DNA of 47,708 bases from Fibrobacter sp. UBA4309 (GTDB taxonomy: Bacteria; Fibrobacterota; Fibrobacteria; Fibrobacterales; Fibrobacteraceae): assembly GCF_002395745.1 (NCBI RefSeq), contig NZ_DGUN01000016.1:1-47708 (forward strand), read 5' to 3'. Positions 9,212 to 17,506 of the stretch are shown piece after piece (the first letter of the stretch is position 1; the number at the start of each line of letters is the position of its first letter). The position numbers were made by a program, and so were the translations under genes. The notes under the pieces were generated by a model. It made no database searches. It had not been told where the DNA came from and worked only from the letters and a program-made list of their open reading frames with translations.

Positions 9212-10144
9212 TTATTTCAGCCCGTTGTTCCTGTAGAAGGGAATGTCGGCGAGGACTTCTTCTACCCAGCGGCTCCTTGACGGGTTCTTGCGCCATTCGC
9301 TGTTCAGCCCCTGCATGTCGCGTAACGGGTAGAATGCGGCGATGGCGTCTTCTGTATTCTGGACGCTGTCGAGCGCGACCTTGAGCTGATGGGCTCCGGC
9401 GAAAATCTGTTCCAGCCCGTAGCCGGATTCGATTGCGAGCAGTCCCTTTTCGTGGTTGCTGCCTTCGTAATTGAAGTCGAAAGAAGACGTATGCCGAATG
9501 ATGGACATCAGGAGTGCGGGATCGATTCCTTCGCGGATGCTCGCTTCCATCGCGGGTAGGCCGCAGAGCTGTTCATTGTCCCAGAGCTTGCCGCGGTATG
9601 CCACCTTGAGTTCGTGGCTGGAATTCCCGTTGATAATCTGGACAACATAACGCGGACCGAGTTTCTTCTGTATGCCCTTGACGATATTGATGCTGCGGTT
9701 CTTGAACTGCTTGTAGCCGTCGAAATAGATGACGATAATGTCGTCTATTTGCGAAAGGCGTGGCTTGGTAGGATTCTTTACGATGTCGTTGTAGACGCCG
9801 AGAATTGTCGGGAGCACGTAGGCGAGTTCCGGCTGGGGAGCGTACAGGTCGCAAGTGGAATCCATGATGAAGGCGCCCTGTTCCTGCAACGAGAGTATAA
9901 GCGATTGCGCATAGCCTTCGAAGATCGGCCTGGAATCGATTTCCTGGTCCTCGTGCGACGGGAGCAGCGCATAGACGACGATAATGGTGGCTATGGTTAA
10001 AATGACGACGACGAGCGCCTTGCGGACTTTGGCGCTCCGCCAGAGAATCCTGAGCCATCCCCTTCCCTTCGGGGTCCGCCCGAGGAAAATGGCGAGGAAT
10101 AGGATAATCGCGAGCCATAGCGATATGAGGATATGGAAGACCAC
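9212..10144 (-). CDS. Membrane protein with a degenerate lytic-transglycosylase-like region, 310 aa
   Basis: Not a recognised named gene. Two hydrophobic segments (about residues 1-22 and 43-61) are followed by a periplasmic-type region. Residues 206-240 (EGIDPALLMSIIRHTSSFDFN, then KGLLAIESG) follow the pattern of SLT/GEWL lytic transglycosylases, which usually read GIDPALLLAIIRQESxF with a catalytic Glu. Here the Glu position reads Thr or Ser (HTSSF), so catalytic activity as a transglycosylase looks unlikely; a binding or structural role is inference. Start GTG 10144 places the first membrane segment at the N-terminus. The open frame runs upstream to 10249 but would enter the divergent GroES-like gene. 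Its end faces metY. Confidence 0.6.
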   Translation of the reverse strand: MVFHILISLWLAIILFLAIFLGRTPKGRGWLRILWRSAKVRKALVVVILTIATIIVVYALLPSHEDQEIDSRPIFEGYAQSLILSLQEQGAFIMDSTCDLYAPQPELAYVLPTILGVYNDIVKNPTKPRLSQIDDIIVIYFDGYKQFKNRSINIVKGIQKKLGPRYVVQIINGNSSHELKVAYRGKLWDNEQLCGLPAMEASIREGIDPALLMSIIRHTSSFDFNYEGSNHEKGLLAIESGYGLEQIFAGAHQLKVALDSVQNTEDAIAAFYPLRDMQGLNSEWRKNPSRSRWVEEVLADIPFYRNNGLK

Positions 10145-10175
10145 GATTTCAATATAAATTCTATTTTTGTACCGT

Positions 10176-10559
10176 ATGATGGATCCGTTGAAAAATGTTG
10201 TGGTAATAGGCGATCGCGTGCTGATTAAACCGCTTGAAGCATCGAACAAGACCGATAGCGGGCTTTTCTTGCCGCCCAGCGTAAAGGAAAGGAATGCGGT
10301 GCATACGGGAATCGTGATGCGCGTCGGCCCCGGCTACCCGGTGCCCGTCACTCAGGATCCGGACGCCATGTTCCGCGAGGATGGCGGAAACCAGGTGAAC
10401 TACGTCCCGCTGCAGGTGCACGAAGGCGACGAGGCCCTGTACCTCCATGCCAACGGCACCGAGCTGGAAATAAACGGGGAGCAATACGTAATCGTCGGGC
10501 AGAATGCGATTCTACTCGTGATGCGTAACGAGATTCCCGACAGTGTAGACGGCCTGTAA
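10176..10559 (+). CDS. GroES-like co-chaperonin domain protein, 127 aa
   Basis: Matches the Cpn10/GroES fold pattern: PLKNVVVIGDRVLIKP at the start, a mobile-loop-like stretch TDSGLFLPPSVKERNAVHTGIVMRVGPG, and a final GxExYVIVGQNAILLVM strand. It is longer than GroES (about 95 aa) because of an insert around PVPVTQDPDAMFREDGGNQVNY. No groEL partner is in the window, so it may be an accessory or divergent co-chaperonin, not the housekeeping one. ATG 10176 (or 10179) lacks a Shine-Dalgarno sequence and has a TATTTT hexamer 8 nt before it, hinting at a very short leader. Its stop lies 4 bp from the converging ATPase gene. Confidence 0.75.
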   Translation: MMDPLKNVVVIGDRVLIKPLEASNKTDSGLFLPPSVKERNAVHTGIVMRVGPGYPVPVTQDPDAMFREDGGNQVNYVPLQVHEGDEALYLHANGTELEINGEQYVIVGQNAILLVMRNEIPDSVDGL

Positions 10560-10563
10560 CAGG

Positions 10564-12042
10564 CTAGAACGTCTTCTGGTTCGCGATGAGCTCGTGGGCC
10601 TCTTTGATCTTGTTGATGATAGTCTTGGTCGATTCGAAGAGATCGGTGACCTGTTCCTGGGATTTCTTGAAGAATTCCTTGTGACAGAAAAGGTCGTCCT
10701 TCGATGCCTTGATGTCGTTGAACACGTTGCGGAGAATCTGGAGGTTCTTTGTCTCGTGTTCTGCCGCGGCCTGGATTTCTACGCGGATTTCTGCCAGCAG
10801 TTTCTTCTTCTGTTCAATGACCTCGGGAGAGTTTTCCATGAGGATGTACGTGGGGAGCGTTCCGAAGTCTTCGAATTTGCCTTGCGGCTTGGTCTGCGAA
10901 TTCTGGAGTCCGCGTGCGTACGTGTTGCGTAGGCCGATGCTCTTGACGGCGGAATCGATGGAAATGGTGCAGCTGGACGTTCCGTGGTAATTGCAACGGA
11001 CGCGCTTCTCTTCTTGCTTGAGTTCGTTCAACGGGTTGAAATCGCCGTCACTTTCGACATAGCGGAGCGGGACATACAGAGGTGCGGGTTCGCCGGCGAT
11101 ATTTATTTTGTACAAAACGCAGGGCTCGTTGTTGAACATCTTGGTTTCGTACAGGTTGTTGCTGGTAAACAGGATGTGCTTTACTCGGGCGAGCAGGTCG
11201 TCGGCATCGTAAGGATTCTTGATGATATCGGGGATTTCCTTGAGAATCCTGTCGCGGACGATATTCTTGTAGTTGTCGATGATGGTCGTGTTCGACATGG
11301 TACGACCCCAGATGGGAGTCCCGAGGAAGAACGTGTCGGTAATGCGGGTCTCGGAGCGTCCGTTGAAGAACGCGGCGGCCTTGATGATGTTCGTGAGCGC
11401 GATCCACTTGCGGATAGGGACATAGATGTTGTTCTCGTCGCAAGTCTTTGCGATTTCGCCGATGATGTAGAGTGTATCTTCGGAGAGGGCGACCTTCTTG
11501 ATTTCTTCGTTCCACTGGGTCACTTCGTCGGCAGAGACGGTTAGTCCGGCGGATACGTGAACGCTGGTGGTGTCGCCCTGGGTCATGAGCAGCTTGCAGA
11601 GCGCATCCGAGGAGATGCTGTCGGGGAGGGCGACGATGAGCGTAATCTTGTCGGTAATCTCGGTGCGGTTCAACGCGACTTCGGGACGGATGTCGCCCGA
11701 GATGATGAGCGATGCCTTTTGACGGTCCTCGAGGGCGATGTGGACGTTCGATTTGGATTTTTCTTCGAACGGGTTGAAACTTTGGAAAATAATCAGGTTG
11801 TATGTCTCGAGAGCCTTCGGCAGTTCCTGCTCGCGCTTGCCGAGCTTGAGAATCTTGACGTTCTTGAATGCCGCGGTGATGCGGTCAATGACGAGGGACT
11901 TTCCGGAACCGGAACGTCCGTAGAGATAGAATGGTTCGCCGACGAGTGTCGTGAGAAAGCCCAGCTGGATGCAGAATTCGCGTTCCGGTATGCTTGCGGT
12001 AATCGCCTGCATGAGCTCGGAGATTCTTTTTGTGAGTGTCAT
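10564..12042 (-). CDS. MoxR/RavA-type AAA+ ATPase, 492 aa
   Basis: An AAA+ ATPase resembling RavA of the MoxR group: N-terminal KRISELMQAITASIPERE, Walker A GRSGSGKS at residues 42-49, a Walker-B-like LIIFQSFNPFEE segment, and an arginine-rich second half of the AAA module (RPEVALNRTEITDKITL). The Walker B acidic pair is not canonical DE, which is worth noting for activity. The C-terminal third is charged and helical. RavA works with a VWA partner (ViaA) in E. coli; no such gene adjoins here. Start ATG 12042 has AAGGA about 7 nt upstream; the TTG at 12048 in frame is less likely. It follows lpxK by 68 bp on the same strand. Confidence 0.7.
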   Translation of the reverse strand: MTLTKRISELMQAITASIPEREFCIQLGFLTTLVGEPFYLYGRSGSGKSLVIDRITAAFKNVKILKLGKREQELPKALETYNLIIFQSFNPFEEKSKSNVHIALEDRQKASLIISGDIRPEVALNRTEITDKITLIVALPDSISSDALCKLLMTQGDTTSVHVSAGLTVSADEVTQWNEEIKKVALSEDTLYIIGEIAKTCDENNIYVPIRKWIALTNIIKAAAFFNGRSETRITDTFFLGTPIWGRTMSNTTIIDNYKNIVRDRILKEIPDIIKNPYDADDLLARVKHILFTSNNLYETKMFNNEPCVLYKINIAGEPAPLYVPLRYVESDGDFNPLNELKQEEKRVRCNYHGTSSCTISIDSAVKSIGLRNTYARGLQNSQTKPQGKFEDFGTLPTYILMENSPEVIEQKKKLLAEIRVEIQAAAEHETKNLQILRNVFNDIKASKDDLFCHKEFFKKSQEQVTDLFESTKTIINKIKEAHELIANQKTF

Positions 12043-12110
12043 TTTCAATCCTTCTTCATTCCGTTATCAAAAAAAATAACATGATTTGCTTGGCGAGAAC
12101 GGCCTTGCGT

Positions 12111-12971
12111 TTAAAAAAGGGCCGAAATGGCTCTCTGCGCGCTTGCCGAGACGACCGTTTCTTGATAGGCGATGTAGACTTGCCGGTTCTTGAGAGTCTG
12201 CGCCGCGAGCCTCGCGGAATCTTTTTCGGTGATGACGACGGTACTGCCTTGACACAGCAGTTTGGACAAACGTTGTCCCAAATAGGGGCTGTGGTCGGGC
12301 ATCGCGATGTGCCGGACAGGCTTGATTCCCCGGGTGGCGAGATCCCTGACAAACCTTTCCGGGGAGCCGATGCCGCACAGGGAATAGTCGGGATTTTCCG
12401 GACAGGCTTCTCCGTCGGAATTGCGAACGCTGTCGATGCGGAACAGGATGTCTGGTTCTTCCAGTATCAGCGCCGGCTTGTCGTGATCCTGTTCCAGGCT
12501 GCGGTTCAAGCCTGCGGGCACGAGGTCGCGGATATGGCGGGGGAGGTCGCCGCGGTCTAGGCGGATGACGGTGGCGCCCGTGAGCCTGGAATCTTCGAAG
12601 CCGTCGTCGCACAGGATTATATCGAAATCGCGGTCCAGCTCGTGTGCGGTCCGGTATCGGTTGCCTGTAGTAAAGACTTTTACTTGCGGGGCGCCTGCCA
12701 GTTTGCGGCGGAGCATCTCGGCTTCGTCCTTTGCCTTGCTGTGGCAAAGGATGGCGACGTGCTGTCCCGGTTTGCCGAACGAGCCTTCGTCGAGCTTCTG
12801 AGCGAGCCAGGCGCAGAAGGGTGTTTTGCCCGCTCCGCCGATCCTGAAGCTTCCAATTACGTATAAAGTTGCGTATTCAAGCGGTACTCCTGGCCGCAGG
12901 AATAGTCGATGATGCAACCGGTAGGCTATTCGATAGCATTGCGCGAGGAACAGCAGCAAAAAGCGGAGCAT
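12111..12971 (-). CDS. lpxK: Tetraacyldisaccharide 4'-kinase, 286 aa
   Basis: Phosphorylates the 4' position of the lipid A disaccharide at the inner membrane. An N-terminal hydrophobic/amphipathic segment (MLRFLLLFLAQCYRIAY) is followed by YVIGSFRIGGAGKTP, the LpxK P-loop (residues about 45-50), then DIILCDDGFEDSRL, the family's DDGFQH-like motif, and a C-terminal PDHSPY segment (family: PDHxxY). It is somewhat shorter than the usual about 320-340 aa. Start ATG 12971 lies 31 bp after the aroC stop, so the two are probably cotranscribed. It supports a Gram-negative, lipid-A-containing envelope. Confidence 0.85.
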   Translation of the reverse strand: MLRFLLLFLAQCYRIAYRLHHRLFLRPGVPLEYATLYVIGSFRIGGAGKTPFCAWLAQKLDEGSFGKPGQHVAILCHSKAKDEAEMLRRKLAGAPQVKVFTTGNRYRTAHELDRDFDIILCDDGFEDSRLTGATVIRLDRGDLPRHIRDLVPAGLNRSLEQDHDKPALILEEPDILFRIDSVRNSDGEACPENPDYSLCGIGSPERFVRDLATRGIKPVRHIAMPDHSPYLGQRLSKLLCQGSTVVITEKDSARLAAQTLKNRQVYIAYQETVVSASAQRAISALF

Positions 12972-13002
12972 TGTCTTGGACAGCTCGGGGAAAAATCCGA
13001 GA

Positions 13003-14091
13003 CTAAAGAATGATTTTGTTCCGCAACTGCTGCAGGTACAGGTCGGCGAGTACGAGTGCCGCCATGCTTTCGACAATTACGGGCGCGCGGACGGCAACGC
13101 AAGGGTCGTGGCGACCCTTGGCGGCGAGTTCGCCGTTTTCGCCATCGCGGCTTGCCGTTTTCTGCCTTTGCGAAATCGTTGCCGTCGGCTTGAACGCCAT
13201 GCGGCAAAGGATGTTTTCGCCATTGCTGATGCCGCCTACGATACCGCCGGCGTTGTTCGTGCGGGTATGGTAGGCCTTGCCGTCAAAGAAAATTTCGTCG
13301 TTGTGTTTGCTGCCGTGCATGCGCGTCCCGGCAAAACCGCTCCCGACTTCGAATCCCTTGCAGGCCGGGATGCTGAGCATTGCTTGGGCGAGCAGGGCGT
13401 CGAGGCGGTCGAACACGGGTTCGCCGAGCGTCGCGGGAACGTTTTTCACGACAAGGCGGACCGTTCCGCCGATGCTGTCTCCGGCGCTCTTTGCCGCAAG
13501 CACGGCGGCTTCCATCTGGGCGCTTGCCGCCGTGTCGGGGCAGCGTACCGGCGAAGCCTCGATGGCTTCGCGGCTAATCTTGTCGGCTTCCACTGCCGGG
13601 CATTCGATTTCGCCGATGGAGTCCACCCAGGCGATGAACTCGGTCCCTGCGAGCTGCTTCAGGAGCAGCTGCGCGACCGCTCCCGCGGCTACGCGGCCTA
13701 TCGTCTCGCGTGCGGAGCTCCGTCCGCCGCCGCGATAGTCGCGGAAACCGTACTTCTGGTCGTAGCAGAGGTCGGCATGTCCCGGACGGTACCATTTGGC
13801 GATGTCGGCATAGTCGTTGCTATGCTGGTCCTCGTTGAACACGACGAAGGAAATGGGCGTTCCCGTGGTTTTTCCTTCGAAAACGCCGCTCAGGATCCTC
13901 ACCTTGTCCTTTTCGTCGCGGGCGGTGGTCGTTTTGCCTTGCCCGGGACGCCTACGGTCCAGGAATTTCTGGATATCTTCCTCGCAAAGGGGGAGTCCGG
14001 CTGGGCAGCCGTCCAGGACGGCCCCGACGGCGGGTCCATGTGATTCGCCCCACGTTGTGACGGAAAAAAGCTTACCAAAAGTGCTTGCCAT
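13003..14091 (-). CDS. aroC: Chorismate synthase, 362 aa
   Basis: Last step of the shikimate pathway: EPSP to chorismate with reduced FMN. Very well conserved and of standard length. N-terminus MASTFGKLFSVTTWGESHGPAVGAVLDGCPAGLPL, RRPGQGKTTTARDEKDKVRILSGVFEGKTTGTPI, FRDYRGGGRSSARETIGRVAAGAVA, and GGISNGENILCRMAFKPTATI are all diagnostic. ATG 14091 gives the family N-terminus; the TTG 6 nt further up is not needed. The gene heads the aroC-lpxK unit. Confidence 0.95.
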   Translation of the reverse strand: MASTFGKLFSVTTWGESHGPAVGAVLDGCPAGLPLCEEDIQKFLDRRRPGQGKTTTARDEKDKVRILSGVFEGKTTGTPISFVVFNEDQHSNDYADIAKWYRPGHADLCYDQKYGFRDYRGGGRSSARETIGRVAAGAVAQLLLKQLAGTEFIAWVDSIGEIECPAVEADKISREAIEASPVRCPDTAASAQMEAAVLAAKSAGDSIGGTVRLVVKNVPATLGEPVFDRLDALLAQAMLSIPACKGFEVGSGFAGTRMHGSKHNDEIFFDGKAYHTRTNNAGGIVGGISNGENILCRMAFKPTATISQRQKTASRDGENGELAAKGRHDPCVAVRAPVIVESMAALVLADLYLQQLRNKIIL

Positions 14092-14187
14092 GCCCAAAAT
14101 ATAGATAAAGACTGCAAAAATCCTAATTATCCTTGTTTAAAACGCCAAAAGTTTATTATCTTTTACATTGGTTTTTAGGAGATGATT

Positions 14188-14760
14188 GTGCCAAGATTAG
14201 GATCCATAATTGCGCTCGTCGTGCTCGCACTTTCTATGGAAGTGTTTGCGCAGCGCCATACTGAGTTGGAATTTGCCGGCATTCCTTTTGGCGTATCTCG
14301 TGAAACAGTCGTCGAGGAACTTATGAAAATGGGCTACGACACCTATGACCAGGGCGGTCATACCCAGGTGCCGGTGTTCAAGTTCGGCGACCTCCCTGTC
14401 CAGGTAGACTTTATTTTTAACAAGAACGAGAAGTTCTATGCCTTCGAAATCCGCACGGGCCGTGTGGAAGAAGCCCGCAAGGGCAAGGCTTTCGAGGCAG
14501 TGGAATACATGTCGGAGCAGTTTACGCTCAAGTACGGCAAGCCTTCCGCAGACCCCACGATCAAGGAACATACGCTCCATTCGGGCCGCAACATCTACCA
14601 GGAATGGTACGGCGTGAAGCTCCTGAATGCCGCGACTTCCGTTATCAAGCAGGGTGAAAGGTATTTCGCCGTTGGCGTCGTCGAGCATCGCACGCTTGCC
14701 AAGGAAGCCGCCCCGACAAAGAAGGCCAAGGAAAAAACTTCGGCCGAACCGGTGTTCTAG
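14188..14760 (+). CDS. Small exported protein of unknown function, 190 aa
   Basis: A signal peptide (RLGSIIALVVLALSMEVFA) is followed by a compact domain beginning TELEFAGIPFGVSRETVVEELMKMGY, then beta-rich PVQVDFIFNKNEKFYAFEIRTGR. The C-terminus is Lys/Ala-rich. No named family was recognised. Start choice: AGGAG at 14177-14181 sits only on the border of ATG 14182 but is correctly spaced (6 nt) for GTG 14188, so GTG is preferred. It stands alone, divergent from aroC and converging on perR. Confidence 0.65.
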   Translation: MPRLGSIIALVVLALSMEVFAQRHTELEFAGIPFGVSRETVVEELMKMGYDTYDQGGHTQVPVFKFGDLPVQVDFIFNKNEKFYAFEIRTGRVEEARKGKAFEAVEYMSEQFTLKYGKPSADPTIKEHTLHSGRNIYQEWYGVKLLNAATSVIKQGERYFAVGVVEHRTLAKEAAPTKKAKEKTSAEPVF

Positions 14761-14835
14761 GTCAGACCGGACCGGACACCTAAGTCCAAGTCAGAAAACA
14801 AGTTAAGAGACCGGACCGCCAGTGCCGGTGTGACC
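14760..14835. other. Structured convergent gap with GACCGGACCG direct repeats
   Basis: Arms at 14760-14770 and 14825-14835 pair with one mismatch (GGTCA-ACCGG against CCGG-TGACC). They enclose two copies of AGACCGGACCG (14765 and 14808). A second small hairpin (GTGAC/GTCAC) follows. There is no T-run, so a terminator role is uncertain. Confidence 0.35.
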
Positions 14836-14867
14836 TACGTCACGCAAATTAGTTTGTATGAATGTCG

Positions 14868-15278
14868 CTAGGGCTTGGCGGAGTTGCACTTCGGGCAACG
14901 GCCGCGCAGGTAAAGGGACGCGCTAGAAAGGGAGCTCCCGCGGGGGAGCATTTTTTCGCATTCCGCCGGGGATTCCATGATGTCGATGACCGCGCCGCAC
15001 CGTTCGCACTGGAAGTGGCTGTGCGGTATGGTTTCCCCATCGTAACGGAGATAGCCTTCGCCAAAATCGAGCGGTACGACAAGGCCGCACTTTGCCAGGA
15101 GCTCCAGCGTATTGTAGACGGTCGTTCGTGAAAGTCCCGGGTGTTCAGGCAACAGCGCCTGGTATATGGAGTCGACCGAGGGGTGGACCTTGTTTTCCCT
15201 CAGGTAGTCGAAAATCACCAGCCTTTGAGCGGAAGGCCTTATATGGTGATTCTGTAGGATTACTGCGCTCGATATCAT
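14868..15278 (-). CDS. perR: Fur-family peroxide-type regulator, PerR-like, 136 aa
   Basis: DNA-binding repressor of the Fur family. The metal-site residues of Bacillus PerR are matched one for one with a constant offset of 5: His32, Asp80, His86, His88 and Asp99 (RYDGETIPHSH...DI), which favours PerR over Fur or Zur. The structural zinc site is CxxC (91/94) plus CxxC (128/131). The recognition region reads LSRTTVYNTLELLAKCGLV. Start ATG 15278 matches family length; an upstream TTG at 15323 would add 15 residues. A 15-bp PerR-box-like palindrome (15330-15344) lies in its promoter region, so autoregulation is likely. PerR identity is from residues seen; the regulon is inference. Confidence 0.8.
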   Translation of the reverse strand: MISSAVILQNHHIRPSAQRLVIFDYLRENKVHPSVDSIYQALLPEHPGLSRTTVYNTLELLAKCGLVVPLDFGEGYLRYDGETIPHSHFQCERCGAVIDIMESPAECEKMLPRGSSLSSASLYLRGRCPKCNSAKP

Positions 15279-15327
15279 CTTGAAAAACGGGGTGCGGCTA
15301 ACTTCGGCAGGTCTGCTTCTCAAGGTA

Positions 15328-15346
15328 AATTGTAATAATTACAATT
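15328..15346. promoter_or_regulatory. PerR-box-like palindrome (7-1-7) upstream of perR
   Basis: TTGTAATAATTACAA (15330-15344), extended to a 19-bp perfect palindrome. It agrees with the PerR consensus TTATAATNATTATAA at 12 of the 14 defined positions. It lies 51 bp before the perR start and touches the ktrA stop codon at 15345-15347. Confidence 0.75.
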
Positions 15347-16001
15347 AGCTCTTGAACTTGTCGAGGGCGTTGTTCGGGCCGATAAGGAACAGTACGTCGT
15401 CTTCCTGGAGCACGATGTCGGCCAGGTTACCGATCTTGGGGGTCGGTTCCTGCGGGTCGCGGATGGCGATGACCTGTACCCCGTACTTGTGGGTGATGTT
15501 CAGGTCCTTCAGCGTCTTCCCGATGAATTCTTCGGGGCACACCACTTCCACGATGCTGAAGCCTTCCATGAACGGCAAGAAGTCGAGCATGTTCGGGCGG
15601 TTCAGGCGTTCGGCAAGTGCAATGGCGCTGTCGCGTTCCGGGTGGAAGATGTCCGAGACGCCGAGCTTTTCGAGGATGCTCGAGTGGGCGGCGCTACTGG
15701 ACTTCGCGATGATGTGCTTGACACCGAGTTCCTTGAGGTTCAGCACGGTGAGGAGGCTTGCCTCCAGGTTCTCGCCAATGCAGACAATCACGGAGTCCGC
15801 CTTCTGGAGCGGGATGCTCGCGAGCTGCTTCTTGCGGGTGGAGTCGGCGACCATGGCCTGCGATACGGTGCTGGAGATGTCCTGCACTTTTTCGGGATGG
15901 TTGTCCACCACGAGCACGTCGTGCCCGAGGCTCGTCAGGTGACGGGCGAGGAAGATGGCAGAGTTGCCGAGACCGATAATGATGTACTGCTTAGATGCCA
16001 T
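15345..16001 (-). CDS. ktrA: Potassium uptake regulatory subunit KtrA/TrkA-N-C, 218 aa
   Basis: Cytoplasmic nucleotide-binding gate of a Ktr potassium channel. RCK_N Rossmann motif IIIGLGNSAIFLARHLTSLGHDVLVVD at the start with the acidic end of strand 2, then VVADSTRKKQL-like switch region, and an RCK_C (TrkA_C) half from about residue 140 (FSIVEVVCPEEFIGKTLKDLNI...VLQEDDVLFLIGPNNALDKF). Single RCK length (about 220 aa) matches KtrA, not the tandem TrkA of E. coli. It lies downstream of ktrB on the same strand, 63 bp apart, and its stop overlaps the perR operator. Confidence 0.88.
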   Translation of the reverse strand: MASKQYIIIGLGNSAIFLARHLTSLGHDVLVVDNHPEKVQDISSTVSQAMVADSTRKKQLASIPLQKADSVIVCIGENLEASLLTVLNLKELGVKHIIAKSSSAAHSSILEKLGVSDIFHPERDSAIALAERLNRPNMLDFLPFMEGFSIVEVVCPEEFIGKTLKDLNITHKYGVQVIAIRDPQEPTPKIGNLADIVLQEDDVLFLIGPNNALDKFKS

Positions 16002-16025
16002 GGGCTATAATTTAGTAATCAATCC

Positions 16026-16060
16026 CTAATTATCAATTATCAATTATCAATTATCAATTG
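16026..16060. repeat. Heptanucleotide tandem repeat, unit TCAATTA, about 5 copies
   Basis: Units at 16026 (CTAATTA), 16033, 16040, 16047 and 16054 (TCAATTG). It fills the ktrB-ktrA gap just after the ktrB stop region. Confidence 0.85.
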
Positions 16061-16064
16061 ATGA

Positions 16065-17468
16065 TTAGCCCACCATGATGTCTTCTTCGGCAAACCAGGT
16101 GGTGTTCTTGACCTGACCGGCCACTGCCGAGATGAGGAAGAGCGGCCCCATACGTCCGATAAACATGACGCAGCATATGACTATCTTGCCGACCGTGCTG
16201 AGCTCGCCCGTGAGACCCATGGAAAGCCCGCAGGTACTGTAGGCGCTCACCACCTCGAACAGAACCTTGAGGAAGGGGGTCCCGTTTTCGTTGAATCCGA
16301 TTCCGGCGGGGATTTCGGTGCAGAGCAGAACCATGGTCGCAAGAGCGATGACCACGATGGCCACCACGAAGATTCGCACGGCCTTGTCGACCGTTGTTTC
16401 GGGAATGGTGCGGCCCAGCACCTGGGTCTTTTCGCGGCCGAGCAGGCGGTTGAAGCCGAGCAACCCGATGACAGCCGCCGTGGTGACCTTGATGCCGCCG
16501 CCGCAGCTACCGGGGTTGGCCCCGATGAACATGATGATGATAAAGAAGAACAGCGAGGAGGCGCAGAGGGCCGGGGTGTCCACCGTGTTGAGTCCGGCGG
16601 TACGGCTCGTGAAGGCCATGAAGAACGTGGTCTGGAGTTTGTCGAAGAAAGAGAGTCCGTTGAGGCTGTTGCCCCATTCGGTGAGCATGAAGGCGATTAT
16701 GCTTGCGACGACGATGATGAGCGTGCAGAACGTCGCGATGCGGGTGTGCAATGAAATCTTGCGGAACTTGCGACGCTTGAAGTCGAAGGCGTACTGCAGT
16801 TCCGTGATGGCGAGGAAGCCGAATCCGCCCGCGAGCGCGAGGATGCAGGTGGTGACGTTCATGACGGGGTTCAGCTGGAACTGTACGAGCGAGTCGGGGA
16901 ACAGCGTGAACCCGACGTTACAGAACGAGCTGACCGCCTGGAACAGGGAACAGAATATGCGGTCGTACATCTCCATCCCGCTGAACTGCGTGAAGTAGAC
17001 GACCCCGCCGATAGCTTCGAGGATGAACGTGAAGGGGAGCACCGCCATGAGGATTCTCTTCGCGTCGACGTTGCCCTCCTGCGTAAAATTCGAGAGCAGT
17101 ACGGACTGGTGGTTGAATCCGGGGTGCATGCCGGCAAGCAAGATGAGCACCGTAGATACGGTCATGATACCGAGGCCGCCCAGCTGCATCAGGACGACGA
17201 GGACCCAGTTGCCGAATCCGGTGAACGTGGTGCTGATGTCGATGACGGAAAGTCCCGTGACGCATACGGCGGAAGTCGCCGTAAAGAGAGCCTGCAAGAA
17301 GTCGATGGGTTCGCGAGTAGAGACGGGCAAACGGAGAAGTACGGCTCCGACCGTTATAATCATCAGGTAGCCCAGCACGACCAGCGTGAGGGGGTTCGCC
17401 TGTTTCTTGGCCTTGAAGACGTTCTCGGAAGTCGTATCCGTGAATGCCTGGTACTTTGAACGTAGCAT
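16065..17468 (-). CDS. ktrB: Potassium transporter KtrB, 467 aa
   Basis: Membrane pore of the Ktr potassium uptake system. About ten hydrophobic segments and the four pore-loop filter motifs are visible in order: SAVCVTGLSVID, SSFCNVGFTLF, TSRTAGLNTVD and SAYSTCGLSMG, each with the selectivity-filter glycine. A long internal loop carries PGSCGGGIKVTTAA. Length fits KtrB/TrkH. ATG 17468 starts a short cytoplasmic tail (MLRSKYQAFTDTT). It is paired with ktrA downstream. Confidence 0.9.
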   Translation of the reverse strand: MLRSKYQAFTDTTSENVFKAKKQANPLTLVVLGYLMIITVGAVLLRLPVSTREPIDFLQALFTATSAVCVTGLSVIDISTTFTGFGNWVLVVLMQLGGLGIMTVSTVLILLAGMHPGFNHQSVLLSNFTQEGNVDAKRILMAVLPFTFILEAIGGVVYFTQFSGMEMYDRIFCSLFQAVSSFCNVGFTLFPDSLVQFQLNPVMNVTTCILALAGGFGFLAITELQYAFDFKRRKFRKISLHTRIATFCTLIIVVASIIAFMLTEWGNSLNGLSFFDKLQTTFFMAFTSRTAGLNTVDTPALCASSLFFFIIIMFIGANPGSCGGGIKVTTAAVIGLLGFNRLLGREKTQVLGRTIPETTVDKAVRIFVVAIVVIALATMVLLCTEIPAGIGFNENGTPFLKVLFEVVSAYSTCGLSMGLTGELSTVGKIVICCVMFIGRMGPLFLISAVAGQVKNTTWFAEEDIMVG

Positions 17469-17506
17469 AGAGCGAAATATAGCATTTTTCTAAATTTGAC
17501 CGCATT

